NCBI RefSeq assembly: GCF_036588685.1
Contig: NC_086374.1
Coordinates: 70,864,457 to 70,928,456 of the forward strand
Length of the DNA stretch: 64,000 bases
Direction of reading: 5' to 3'
Origin: Mytilus trossulus
Taxonomy: Eukaryota > Mollusca > Bivalvia > Mytilida > Mytilidae
The position numbers and the translations under genes were made by a program. Under the pieces are notes generated by a model. That model was not told the origin of the DNA and did no database searches. It was given only the letters and a program-made list of their open reading frames with translations. The number at the start of each line of letters is the position of its first letter. Position 1 is the first letter of the stretch. This document shows, one piece after another, positions 46,511 through 57,164 of this stretch.

Positions 46511-49060
46511 ACATCAATTCCATTGACCAAGAATAATTGAAAAAAGCAAACTTAGCCGGCATTATGTGTGTAATCCTTCATTTATTTATGTTTTAATTGA
46601 TTTGTTCAGTTCAGAACTAATCTAGCTCAGGGATACTACTTTTAACAAAAGTTTATAATAACAGAATAGAAACAGTAATAATTATTGTCAAAAAAAAACT
46701 ATTGATGTATCTCTCGCATGTCATGTTTCTCTGTTACATGTACGTACATAAAATACAAGACATGTCCCGTTGTGTAGGAACCTCTACAGTACAGGTATTT
46801 CAATCTGCGTTATGTGTTTGGAAGATTGTAAGTCCTGCGCATGTTGACTAGTATACGTAGTTGCAGGAACTCATTGATGAGTTACACAATTTTCTATGGC
46901 AAGTTAAATTTCTACACTACATGCTGTTTACCTAGTGGAAATTCCAATTATTCCAATATTCATTGAGTTTGAATATATGCAAGTCTGTACTAAATTTTTC
47001 ACGGATTACGATAGGATTCTGTTGGGTCAGTCTTTGCTACAGTTCGGTCCATGCCCAGCATTATTTACTTCAGTTTTTGACGCGTAAACCACTACACGGG
47101 CATTTGCTATCAGTGCGTTTACGCGCTCGTATACGTAATTGAAATTTCTAATGCTTACTCGGGCAAACTCGCGTTCAATCTGTGTCTGATTAGTCAGTAG
47201 TCAATGTGCGTTTACTTCAGATTTCACAAGTTTATTTTAACGTGCACTTAAAAGTAAAACAGCGTTTTCTACTTATTTCACTAGTGCATTTTCACGTGCA
47301 CTAGAAAGTAAATGCGTTTTTACTTTTCACGTTACATATTTGTGTTAATTACATAAAAAAGTTCTAAAACATTTGTGCATTTTATTCATTTGGTTTTAAA
47401 AAATGGCTTTTATAAAGAAAAAAAAAACAACGTATATCTGTTAAAACCGTACCAATTCAAAAACACTTTTAATCCGAAATATCAACTTTCATTTATTACA
47501 AAATAACTCAGTTTAAATAACGGATTTTCTGAAGAAAAAAATACAAATATAGACAATCAAAATATTAAAACCAATAATGCCAAAATTGAATACTACAACT
47601 ATGTGCACATATAAAATTATGTTGTAAACAGTATTATGAGTGATTGGTAAAAATTCTTTACGGCAGATTCAACTACATTAAGTTATGCTTCAAGCTATGA
47701 AAAAAATGATATAGCGTCCTAACATTTGGTTCCATGCAATAGCACATAATAGGTCTATATGTACATGTAGTTTTTCTAGTCCCTGTTTTGGTATATATCA
47801 GTTTGTTTATTAAGGTGTTTGTCTTTTTCGCTTCTCTTTTTATTGTTTTATTTGAATTTATCTGCTACGCAGTTTAACCTGTACACAACGGTCAAACTCG
47901 AACCCAAGCCTGTTTTTCTCTCTTATTTTAAAATGTGACTTTAAAACTAAGGTTCAGAATATGTCTTCCATTAGCGGGAAAGGAATATGTAAAAAAAAAA
48001 TGCTCAGATGCTTAGTGTGACCATTATTACTTGTCTAATCTTATTTTCAACAGCACGTTTAGATCATAAACGTCAAACATACAATTAATATATTGGATGT
48101 TGTGATCTTTAAAATTACAAAAGCAGTAACCGATTATTATTACCAAACACTTTCATAAATAAAAACACCCCTACAGCATGTACAGTTTACTTTATCAACA
48201 GCGAAAAATTTCATAGATGATATTAGACAGAATTAAATTACAGTAACTACTTTCGGTTTATTTGTAAAATTGTTGGTATTATAAACTATTTTGTAGACAA
48301 ACCATACGGAAAAGGCACCAAATAGTGCAACGATATTCAAAACTCTTAAATCCTATTTTTTTTTAGACCAAACCAAGGCAAAAAAAAAAGGCAAATCACC
48401 AGGGCTTGATACGCACTTATTGTGCATATTGAAATTGATTAAAAATAAAATGGGATATCGATAAGGCAATTAATTTGAATCAGAATTTAGTTTGCTTTGT
48501 AAGAAAATATGCATGAGGATATCCTTGGCCAAAAGTATTATGTCAGACATGACGAGTTAGTGTGTGCTATGCGAATATTGCTTTAATTCAAATGGTTAAA
48601 TTATCATCACTCATAATATAAGGCTGCGGCCAAATTATTTTAAAATCAAAAGGAAACTTTCTTCCGTCAATTTAATGTTTGTGTTAAAGTAACTTGAGAA
48701 TTTATCAAAGCAGATTTGAAGTATAGTAAAAACGTTTTATGGACAGTTGCCTAGATATTATTTTTTTTGTAAGATGTCAAATTTTCGATGACCGTATAAA
48801 GAAATTCGAGAAAATCACTTCTACACATAACAACCGAGTGAGTGGAAAAGGTAGCGGTTTCATGTAATTTTAATACCATACGTCACTTGACAAACGGGTC
48901 AATATTCAGTCAAAATGTCACAAAAATTAGAACGACATTATCGATAAATGTACACCTCAAATGGCTTTTCCGGTATGTAAATAGTTAGAGTTATTTAGCT
49001 GAGACACAGACATTTCAGCCATGTCATTGTGTCAGAGGCCAACTTAGTCGAAATAAAGAT
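46511..49060. other. No gene seen
   Basis: Mostly AT-rich. Bases 47060-47340 are less AT-rich and contain loose repeats of CGTGCACT(A/T)(A/G)AAAGTAAA around 47240-47320. Bases 48541-48603 are homologous to the flanks of the insertion at 58840-59080. No coding region is supported. Confidence 0.45.
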
Positions 49061-49064
49061 CGCT

Positions 49065-49255
49065 TCCGGAGCACATGAGATCATAATCAGTTTCTTAAGG
49101 GTTCGTGTTGCTTCGTCTTCAGTTTTCTAGTTTGTGTCTTGTACATTATAATTTGTCTGTTTGTCATTTTTCTTTTATAGCCATGACGTTGTCAGGATAT
49201 TTTCGATCGATGAGTGTGACTGTCCCTCTGGTATCATTTGCCCCTCTTTTTAAAA
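49065..49255 (+). repeat. Retroelement 3'-tail repeat
   Basis: CTTCCGGAGCACATGAGATC to CTGTCCCTCTGGTATCATTT and GCCCCTCTTTT. The frame 49105-49290 is a product of the repeat. Confidence 0.75.
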
Positions 49256-50454
49256 TTATGCAACATAAATTTCAGTTAACATCTCCATGACCCTGAGATG
49301 TCGAAGCAGTTCTTGAGTCAACTCTGATACTTGCATTTGCAATGATTTCTAAGATATAAACACTTTAACAACTTAACAACTTAAACAGCAAGGCAGACGT
49401 AACATATATGATACATCTGAAAATAGGAAGTTGACAAATGGAAAAATATAAATGTAACGTTTGTCATGGATCCTTGGTTGTGTTATTCTCACGTATCATC
49501 CTTGTTTTCCTTAAACTAAGGAAAGCAACCAAGATATAAAACCTGACTTTTAATAAGTTTAAATGGTAGCACTATTTTCAAGTAAACGGTGATATATGAA
49601 ATATGAGCACTCACAGTAATGTGGGTTATTGAGTGATTTGATATAATAATATACATGTACATGTATGTAATGTAATAAAGACGTTAGAGACCTTGTCATG
49701 TAGCTAGACAATAAGCACGCGTACAGACTGTTTGTTAAATATCAATAGAATCCCATAATACAAGTCTAGTATTCTATTATTTGTATTGACTTCAGTGTTT
49801 TTACTTTTGTAATCAGTATTGTTCTTTACTTTATATAGTCAAAGTATAGTTGTTTTTCTTATAGAAAAGCACGATAAAAATGAAGACGATGTTTAAAAAG
49901 TAACGGGTAGGGAAATAAAACGTTTTGTAATTAGTGCCAATTTATCAAGGTTTTGATTGAAGATTTGTATGAAACTACATATAATTATTCATGTAAGTTG
50001 AATATCTTGGAAGGCCAAAATTACCTTGGACAGAATGATATCAAAACTTTTAGAAAGATGTAAAGACCAATTGATGGCCTTCAACTATTATCTGCTTTTT
50101 GGTCGGGTTGTTGTCTCATTTACACATTCCCCGTTTCCATTCTCAATTTTATCAATTATTATTAAGTATCCGTTACTTTTCTTTGTGTGATAAGGTAGAG
50201 TATTGGATAATTGTTTGATAAGATTATAAAGTGTTATCGTCAGTATAGTTGATTGAGAGTGTTATTATTGCTCAGTGTTGTAACCACAAAAAAAAAAAAA
50301 AAATTACAAGGATGTAAACTTAAAGAGTCCATTGTTCTACTTTCTCAATGAAAGTCTAAAATACAAAAAATTATAGTATCAAAAAGAAAGAAAAAAACAT
50401 AAGGCCTAATGTATTCTGAAATAGAAAATAAAATTCCACACTCACATGTCTCGA
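49256..50454. other. No gene seen apart from one dispersed repeat
   Basis: Bases 50098-50160 are a reverse copy of the 'GAGAATGGAAATGGGGAATG' repeat. The remainder is AT-rich without coding signals. Confidence 0.5.
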
Positions 50455-50845
50455 ATGCTTTACTTATGATTAAATTAATGTTGAATATCTGTAAATAAAT
50501 ATACAGTAGTATATTGCTGTTCAACAGTCATAAATCGATTGAGAGAAAATCCGGGTTACAAACTACAACCGCGGGAAACACATCAACTATAAGAGAAAAC
50601 AACGAAACAACAGAAACACTGAAGTGCAACATAAAACAAACGACAATACAACATACATAGACCCAAACTATGAGATAACATCTGCCATATTCCTGACATG
50701 GTACAGGACATTTTAAGAACAAATTAAGTGTTTAATACGAAGGCAAAACTACAAATATCACAAACTTCACATTTTCAATGATCCATTAAAATACGGTCAT
50801 GGTCAGATAAACCATGTCTGACAGACGAGTATAAATTAACTTATA
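50455..50845 (-). repeat. Remnant of the ~145-bp repeat family, interrupted by a SINE-like insertion
   Basis: GAATGCTTTACTTATGATT, TTAATACGAAGGCAAAACTA and AATACGGTCATGGTCAGAT match 11326-11450 in order. Between the first and second blocks about 225 bases (50502-50730) are extra and start ACAGTAGTATATTGCTGTTC, the repeat also seen at 3738 and 10125. Confidence 0.65.
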
Positions 50846-50879
50846 ATCATACATGTACATACCCTCTAAAATTCAAACT

Positions 50880-51062
50880 GACCACACGCACGCACGATGA
50901 ATGCACGATACACGCACGGTACTCACACGATACACGATACACACACTATGAGCGATGAGCGTTACACGGAGAATTAACGCAACCTGAATGATGAACGATG
51001 AACGCACGATACACGCACGATACACGCACGTTGAATGATTCATTGACGAATGAACAACGAAC
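50880..51062. repeat. Irregular minisatellite of CACGATACACG/GATGAACG units
   Basis: About 180 bases built from ACGCACGATACACG and variants. The minus-strand frame through it is Cys/Val/Arg-rich low complexity and not a gene. Confidence 0.8.
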
Positions 51063-51581
51063 GTTTTTTTCACGATTCTCAAAGCTATTTTATTTTAGAA
51101 TAGTATTTAAGATTGATATGAACTTTAATTAAAGGCAATACTTGTAGCTGTTTTGCCGATACCAGCATAATAGATAATATGATATTTTGCCAGCTCAGAT
51201 TCAAATAACTTGATTAAAGTCGGCTATTTTATAGGCATCGGAAATATTTGATAACTTGGACAGAAGCTCCTAACAATCAACATATAGTGTCTTGATTTTG
51301 TTCAGCCTGAGAGTTCAAGTTTACGGCAAACGAACGCGAAACATTGTGTTCCGCGAAATCCTTACTAATTTTATTTCATACAGTTAAAAATCTAAAAAAA
51401 AATTATATGCATACAATGTCCATATGCATTATATCTACAGACAGTGACTGGTTCTAGAAATTGTTTCAACTACATGTTTGATATAATTGATTGCAATAAA
51501 TGAATGATCTATGTATTTTAATTTTCATGTTACATATTTATTTATCACATATTTTATACGTTTTTGTATGGCCAATAATAG

Positions 51582-51670
51582 CCGGAAGTCAAGGTTGGTT
51601 ATCAGCACTCGGGGCCGATATCGATATCAGCCCTCGAAATCCATATCAAGCCCCCGAGTTTAACTTCCGG
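51582..51670. repeat. Small foldback with 'CCGGAAGT' arms
   Basis: CCGGAAGTCAA (51582) pairs with TTAACTTCCGG (ends 51670). The loop contains CGATATCGATATCAGCCCTCG and CATATCAAGCCCCCGAG, resembling the loops of 52226-52368 and 62927-63045. Confidence 0.6.
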
Positions 51671-52225
51671 TAACCTGTCAATCAAAATTTATTTGTAAAC
51701 AAGTTGTCAGCCGAAGCAGCAAAACGACCAGGAGAGTTTTCTCTCAGATCAAATGACAATGCATGTAAATTCATACAAAAAATGAAAAAAGAGAACACAA
51801 TGAAAAGAAATTTAGAAATTTACGAATCTGCAGTAGTAGAAAAAAGTAAATATCAATAGTGAAAACCACAAAAGTTCTCGTAAAATTTTGATGTCATAAA
51901 GAATTTTGACGCCACACTGGAATGAGTAGCGATATGGAATTCTTCCTATAAAGCATATTTAACATTGGTAATGTAACACTTTAAGTCGTTTAATATTTGC
52001 AATTCTTAGAATAAATATATTTATTGTTAATTATTTCTGAATCTTATCACAAAACGTTGTTTACCTACTGTGATACGAACTTTTTTTTAACTGACAGTGA
52101 TCATGGTGATACATATTTTGATTTTTTTTTTCATTAAAAGTCTTTTTGAATTTGTGATGAAAATAATATCAAACATAATTTGGTGTATGCTATTTTTTTT
52201 CTCTTGCTTGAAAATATGTGATAAA

Positions 52226-52368
52226 TAGATTATTACATGTCATTTTCCATATGGTTCGTGGTATCAGCCCACGACCCATATCAAGCCCTCGGGCTAAAGC
52301 CCTCTGGCTTGATATGGGAGTCTAGGGCTGATACCAGGGCCATATGGAAAATGCAATGTAATAATCTA
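52226..52368. repeat. Foldback with 29-bp arms
   Basis: TAGATTATTACATGTCATTT (52226) and its near-complement ending 52368 differ at two central bases. The loop is itself palindromic (AGCCCTCGGGCTAAAGCCCTC, TTGATATGGG/CCCATATCAA). The arms resemble those of 62927-63045. Confidence 0.8.
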
Positions 52369-52557
52369 TAAATATTTTTTCACTTTGACGAATAAATTAT
52401 ATAAACTATTATATATCTGTATATCTAAAAAAAAATGTAATCTGTTTTCGTATTCACTACAATCATAGTAGAAATTATTTGATTCTTTTGTGTTAACATG
52501 CACTGCAGATTTTTGTAGTTCTGTACATATATTCTTATCAACAGGACATATTCAGGT

Positions 52558-52780
52558 TAATTTCACCAATAAATGAGTAGTTGAACAATATTAAGAACGT
52601 GTCGGTTTTTCCTTGGTATAACCTTAACCTTTTTCCCCTTGAATAGATAGGCTATAATAAAACAAAACAATATATTCATATTGCCGATAACCCAGACAGC
52701 TTGAAGGACACCGGATTTTAATTAGTTGAAAATACAATTATTCTTAATATTGTTCAACTACTCATTTATTGGTGAAATTA
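52558..52780. repeat. 40-bp perfect inverted repeat around the distal B repeat
   Basis: Arms 52558-52597 (TAATTTCACCAATAAATGAG...) and 52741-52780 are exact reverse complements. The 143 bases between them hold the second copy (B2) of the retrotransposon repeat. Confidence 0.85.
52621..52703 (-). repeat. Split direct repeat B2
   Basis: GGCTATAATAAAACAAAACA and TTGCCGATAACCCAGACAGC match 53080-53164, with a few changes and an indel near the left edge. Confidence 0.8.
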
Positions 52781-52786
52781 TTCGTT

Positions 52787-52846
52787 TTCAGCAACTCTGT
52801 CTTGAAAACACCATTTTTTCCTGCCCCCTTGACGATACAATTATTC
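52787..52846 (-). repeat. 60-bp duplicate of retrotransposon coding sequence
   Basis: The stretch from TTCAGCAACTCTGTCTTG to GACGATACAATTATTC is the same as about 54269-54328, the 3' end of the RNase H-side frame. It is an internal copy placed beyond A2. Confidence 0.85.
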
Positions 52847-52930
52847 GTTACAAAAAAACACTAACCATGATCAGAAACATGAATTAAACTAAATTGTTAC
52901 ATATCTGATGAAATATGTAAAAATAAACTT

Positions 52931-53074
52931 GACACTACGACTGTTGGGTAGAAAGTGAAGACTTTCGAAATATTTTCCCGCACATGAAAATTTTCACGTG
53001 ACTAAATAAGAAAATTCATACGCATCGTTAATACAAATGTTTCCCGCTATTCGTTGAAACGCGGGAAAATGTAA
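52931..53074 (-). repeat. Split direct repeat A2
   Basis: 144 bp, GACACTACGACTGTTGGG to GCGGGAAAATGTAA. The only visible difference from A1 (57021-57164) is an A at 52961 where A1 has G. It contains the palindromic CATGAAAATTTTCACGTG. Confidence 0.9.
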
Positions 53075-53079
53075 GTATT

Positions 53080-53164
53080 ACCTTAACATTTTCCCCTTGA
53101 ATATATAGGCTATAATAAAACAAAACAATATATTCATATTGCCGATAACCCAGACAGCTAGAAA
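53080..53164 (-). repeat. Split direct repeat B1
   Basis: It lies between the recombinase stop and A2, as expected for Ngaro-type elements. Its partner is B2 at 52621-52703. Confidence 0.8.
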
Positions 53165-53200
53165 ACATACAAAGAAAGGGGTGAAATATGAGTAAAAAAT

Positions 53201-54205
53201 CTATAATCCAAGACTCTGAGATACTGAAAGTCTCTTTTCTAAAGTGTCGGCAATATAGCCGTCTTTGCTACTGTCAGACTTCCATCTGCCATGCCTTTTA
53301 ATGCATCGTTCATTAACTTCTGAACTAGCAGCAGCGGTAGCCCCACCGGCACGCAAAGAATGTAAACCCAAATTCAACGTGGGTGCGATTAATTTCAGTC
53401 TTTTCAATATATTTTCTCTAGCTGCTGTGTAACTTATTTTCTTATTTTTGTAAATAAGTTTAGCTATAGACTTATGCCTAAATATAGGTCGAAATATGTA
53501 AAAATCTGAATTCAGGTTCAATTCAGCCAAATCAATATAATTCTTGAAAATACTGACTGGACATGCTATAGTTTTCCCTTTTGCAATCAAAATTTCATTA
53601 CCCTGTCTATATTGGTCCGTTTTGCTATGAGAAATAAATATTATCAAAAATTCATCATACACAGTTACGTCTTTACATTTTAAAGAACTAAGCTCGTCGA
53701 AACGGAGAAATCCTGAAAAACTTAACACTATCATTGCTAAATCTCTTACAATTAATAAATCATTAGAATCTTTGAATTTTGTACATAGTTCAATAATAAT
53801 GTCGATACTAACAGGCTCTTTTTTGTTAACAGGTTTTCCATTTAAGCGCTTGGCTGATTCTTGTAATGATTTAACGAAAGAATTATCAGTAGGGTCAGCA
53901 AAACCATTCAGCTCATGTACCCATTTCAAAGAATAAATAGCACTATTAATAACGTTAGGAGAACAGTTTTTGTCTATCAAATTAGTTATATACAATGCGA
54001 CGTGCATAGGAGCAGTGGGTAAATTATTAAAACCATGTTCTTTGATAAATGCGCTCCATCTGTTGAAACTAGAAAAGTATGTCTTGTTCGTATTGTTACT
54101 TCTTGAGTTGAGAAGAAATGACGACATCTTTCCGGTTAAATAAAAAAGAATATGGTCTTTAGAAACTCCGCTTGCCTCCACAGCTGCTCCGACATTCCGC
54201 TTCAA
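53201..54205 (-). CDS. Tyrosine recombinase of the Ngaro-like retrotransposon
   Basis: 334 aa, uninterrupted, start ATG at 54205. It catalyses integration of the circular cDNA by strand exchange. The N-terminal SAM-like domain spans about residues 25-125 and the catalytic domain about 130-325. Catalytic residues visible: Arg168 (SGFLRFDEL), Lys195 (SHSKTDQ), His282 and Arg285 (GLHSLRAGG), His305 (HGRW) and the nucleophile Tyr317 (DGYIADT). This is the complete R-K-HxxR-H-Y set. It follows the RNase H frame after a 30-base gap and is followed by repeat B1. The frame is intact although the RT is not, so the recombinase could still be made. A Crypton origin is excluded by the adjoining gag and RT. 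Confidence 0.9.
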   Translation of the reverse strand: MKRNVGAAVEASGVSKDHILFYLTGKMSSFLLNSRSNNTNKTYFSSFNRWSAFIKEHGFNNLPTAPMHVALYITNLIDKNCSPNVINSAIYSLKWVHELNGFADPTDNSFVKSLQESAKRLNGKPVNKKEPVSIDIIIELCTKFKDSNDLLIVRDLAMIVLSFSGFLRFDELSSLKCKDVTVYDEFLIIFISHSKTDQYRQGNEILIAKGKTIACPVSIFKNYIDLAELNLNSDFYIFRPIFRHKSIAKLIYKNKKISYTAARENILKRLKLIAPTLNLGLHSLRAGGATAAASSEVNERCIKRHGRWKSDSSKDGYIADTLEKRLSVSQSLGL

Positions 54206-54234
54206 TCCTATTCCTGCAAAATATAATTACTTAA

Positions 54235-54705
54235 TCAAAATGCTAGCCTCATAGCTATCAATCTGAATTTCAGCAACTCTGTCTTGAAAACACCATTTTT
54301 TCCTGCCCCCTTGACGATACAATTATTCTGTGGTAAATAATAAATATTTCTCACAAAATCGAAAAATTCACCATCTCTATGTAAAATAGGCCAATAAGGG
54401 GCAGAAGTCCACTCAGGAACGACCAGTGTTCCTTTTGCTTTATCTTGTTTTAATTTATTCAGAGTTTTAGTAATTAAGATAGGTGGCGGTACAAGCCAGT
54501 TTACATCGTTACCCCAAAACTGGGTGAAAGCATCTACAGCTTCTGTCCCTGGACACCATACTTTTGAATTAAATCTCTCACACTGAGAGTTATAGTGTGT
54601 AGCAAATCTGTCTACCGTACAAATGTCCCATAAATTACACAAATAATGATAAATTGAGGGTTCTATTCCCCAATCGTCATGATCCGTGACTCTGCTCAGA
54701 TACAT
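54235..54705 (-). pseudogene. Distal part of the RT-RNase H polyprotein, out of frame with the preceding part
   Basis: 156 aa beginning at the conserved LSRVTDHDDWGI, the segment that in DIRS elements directly follows the RNase H final Asp (DADY...). It continues with TVDRFATHYNSQCERFNSK, WGNDVNWLVPPP and VVPEWTSAPYWPILHRDGEF, the usual C-terminal domain of DIRS polyproteins. It is joined to the preceding frame by a frameshift near 54700, where a few extra bases (AAATGTAT) appear. Its last 60 bases are duplicated at 52787-52846. Confidence 0.75.
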
Positions 54706-55406
54706 TTGTAATCTGCATCATTATTTTCAGTTCTTGGTATCCAATTAGGTGTTAAGTTAATCTTTTGAACTTCACAAAAATCGATAATAGAGGAAGCAAT
54801 TGATTGTAATTTCAATTTCTTGCTACCTACTTTCAAAATATGCTCAACATTCTTGTTATCGGAATTAATTTTAATTTGTTTGTTTTCAGTGACATTACTA
54901 AACGTCTTTAATACCCTTCTGACACATTCTAATTCTCTCCGTGTAGAACTTTCACCCATTTCCGGTTTGGTCCAATTACCAAATGTTTCAAAATTCTCAA
55001 AATGAGAATCAGCAAAAGGCGTAATATAACCACCAAAGCCCACATCTGAGGCGTCACAAAAAATCTCACAGTCAAACAAAGTATTGACTGTTACCGTGCT
55101 TATCTTAGCACCTACTGTATTTATATTTCTACAGTGAAGATTCCAGTACATTACTTCGCTTAAAGCTTCGTGCGTTATTCGTACACAAGCTTGCCAACTA
55201 GCTTTTGACATAACACAATCATAAAGAAATCTAGTATTTCTACGTACTACATTGCCAAAAACGGCGTGCATGGAAATAAGCTGACCAACAATACTTGCTA
55301 TAAATCTAGCTCTGGATAAAATCTTTCCATTAGTCACTTGAAACAAAACAAAATTCAAATATTTTTCTAATTTCTCTATCCTTTCTTCCTTTACAATTGT
55401 TACCAT
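54696..55406 (-). pseudogene. RT thumb and RNase H part of the Ngaro-like polyprotein
   Basis: 236 aa. RNase H motifs: Asp in EIFCDASDVGFGGYI, Glu in STRRELECV, Asp in KINSDNKNV and the final Asp in NNDADY. It is separated from the upstream RT by a one-base shift in an A run near 55406, and from the downstream domain by the shift near 54700. The motifs themselves are complete. Confidence 0.8.
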
Positions 55407-55411
55407 TTTTT

Positions 55412-56130
55412 GTATCCAATGTGAAACCGAGCCAATCTAATTTTTGACAAGGAAACCAGTGCGATTTTTCATGCGCTATTAAAAAACCCAAATCTTCTAA
55501 TTGAAGTTTAACTTGTTAACTACACTGTAAAGCAGTGGCAAAATCTTTATCACCAGCAAGACCATCATCTAAAAACATTATAATTATCTTGCCTTGAGAT
55601 CTGAAATCTTTAACCACTTCTCGCAAAACCTTTGAAAAAATATACCCTGCGGTTGAAATTCCATAGGGTAAAACAGCAAACACAAAATATTTTACTGAAT
55701 TATCAAACAGCCATGAAAACCCTAAATACTGTTGATGCTCTTTAAATATCTCAAGATGATGATATGCCGATTTTAAATCGTAGCTGAATATGAAATCATT
55801 TTCATTGAACAATTCTCTAGCGACTTTACAATCTTCGTATTTAAACCTGTATTTAAATAAGTGTGGATTTATGTGACGACAGTCAAGGACGAGTCTGGGT
55901 TTACTCTATGTGTTGGAAGCTACCGTAAGTGGGTTAACGACTAACGGTATAGTGTTTACTTCTTTGATACAACCTTTTTTCAATTGATTTAAAATTTCTG
56001 ATGAAACAAAATCTCTGTTGTCTAATGAAGATTTGTTATTTCTTATATGTATACGACCAGGTTCTGTTTTAAACGGTATTTTATAACCGTTCTCGATTAT
56101 GTCGAGAATGTATTGATTATCAGTTATCAA
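55412..56130 (-). pseudogene. RT palm of the Ngaro-like polyprotein with two in-frame stops
   Basis: One continuous minus-strand frame reads YILDIIENGYKIPFKTEPG, then NPLTVASNT, stop (TAG near 55908), KPRLVLDCRHINPHL, FSYDLKSAYHHLEIF (motif A Asp), VLPYGISTAGYIFSKV (motif B) and IIIMFLDDGLAG (motif C Asp-Asp). It ends with a stop (TAA near 55516) and LEDLGFLIAHEKSHWFPCQ. The catalytic residues survive but the two stops and the shift at 55406 prevent a full product. Confidence 0.8.
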
Positions 56131-56141
56131 TTTCCATTTAT

Positions 56142-56936
56142 CTATCTACCTACAGGTGTGCCAGGTAAGTATAAAACAGTATCAGATGACAACTGTTCAG
56201 TCGTTACATTCTTGTTTTGTATATCGTACTTGCTCGTTATTGAGACAGAAGGTAAAATATTACATGTATGTTCAAAACTAACATTATTTATCTTTGATTC
56301 AGATGATAACAAATCGTTATTTAAATGTAATAAATTGAATGTACTTATCTTTGACTTCTTATTTTGTGGACAATTATCACTCCAATGGCCTCTGTTTCCA
56401 CAAGTGAAACATCTACCAGGCTTGTAGTTTGAGTTCTTGTCTTCAGAGCTCCTATCTTTGTTATATGGAACTGGTCTTGGACGCTTTTTTGCCTTTTCCG
56501 CTTTAGATTTTCTTTCAGCTCTAGATTGGGCCCTATTCATACGTTTCTCGTCCTCAGAATCGTCTGCTATAGGATTTGTAACGTATTCCTGCACTACACG
56601 CCATCCTAAGTCGGAGGAATCCGCTAACTTAATAAGCTTCTGACGCTCTTGAACTAAGTCTATAGCTTCCGATATCTTGTCTTTTGCCGCGGCTACTTTG
56701 GAGAGGCTGACATCAGGAGTATCCAGCAAGGAACGGGCCTCCGTTAACTTGGAAATTACTTTTACACTGTGTCGAAACTGGTTTTCATTCCCTTTCCTTT
56801 GAAACTTGTAATTGTCTGATACACTTTCCTCTATTTTGTTGATCTGTGCGTTGGAAATATCAAACTGAGACTGTTGAATGTTGGATTGTAAACGATTCAA
56901 TCTTGAGTCCATCATTGCGCTCATATTGTTCAACAT
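56142..56936 (-). CDS. Gag-like protein of the Ngaro-like retrotransposon
   Basis: 264 aa from the first good ATG at 56936. The frame is open further upstream into repeat A1 but has no ATG there. A coiled-coil-like N-terminus (residues 1-60) and a charged middle (125-170, rich in Lys/Arg/Glu) precede a CCHC zinc knuckle, Cys176-Cys179-His184-Cys189 in CFTCGNRGHWSDNC, which in the family binds the element RNA. The stop at 56142 is followed at once by the RT in another frame, across GTAGGTAGATAGATAA, so RT expression would need frameshifting or a separate start. Confidence 0.8.
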   Translation of the reverse strand: MLNNMSAMMDSRLNRLQSNIQQSQFDISNAQINKIEESVSDNYKFQRKGNENQFRHSVKVISKLTEARSLLDTPDVSLSKVAAAKDKISEAIDLVQERQKLIKLADSSDLGWRVVQEYVTNPIADDSEDEKRMNRAQSRAERKSKAEKAKKRPRPVPYNKDRSSEDKNSNYKPGRCFTCGNRGHWSDNCPQNKKSKISTFNLLHLNNDLLSSESKINNVSFEHTCNILPSVSITSKYDIQNKNVTTEQLSSDTVLYLPGTPVGR

Positions 56937-57020
56937 GTCCTGCTGAGAACTAGCGATAACACTTTTTACCTCGTTTGCAATGGCTTCCCGAATCGGAGAA
57001 TCTAACCCGGTGTCCCTCTC

Positions 57021-57164
57021 GACACTACGACTGTTGGGTAGAAAGTGAAGGCTTTCGAAATATTTTCCCGCACATGAAAATTTTCACGTGACTAAATAAG
57101 AAAATTCATACGCATCGTTAATACAAATGTTTCCCGCTATTCGTTGAAACGCGGGAAAATGTAA
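57021..57164 (-). repeat. Split direct repeat A1 (5' end of the retrotransposon)
   Basis: 144 bp matching 52931-53074 with one visible difference. On the minus strand it is the upstream terminal repeat and would hold the promoter. Confidence 0.9.

Larger units (their letters stand above)
52621..57164 (-). mobile_element. Ngaro-like (DIRS-type) tyrosine-recombinase retrotransposon
   Basis: Read on the minus strand the order is A1 (57164-57021), gag, RT-RNase H, tyrosine recombinase, B1 (53164-53080), A2 (53074-52931), filler, B2 (52703-52621). Split direct repeats A1...B1-A2...B2 together with RT and a tyrosine recombinase are diagnostic of the Ngaro/PAT branch of DIRS elements, which integrate by recombination without a DDE integrase. 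A1 and A2 are 144 bp with one visible difference, suggesting recent insertion. RT-RNase H is broken at several places while the recombinase is open, so this copy cannot be autonomous as read. B2 is displaced from A2 by about 230 bases of rearranged sequence. Confidence 0.87.

Noticed and set aside
50873-51082. Minus-strand frame rich in Cys, Val and Arg, at first resembling a small secreted peptide
   Set aside because: It is a minisatellite of CACGATACACG units, with no signal peptide.
54820-56643. Plus-strand frames within 54820-56643
   Set aside because: They are antisense to gag and RT-RNase H of the minus-strand retrotransposon, which shows clear motifs.
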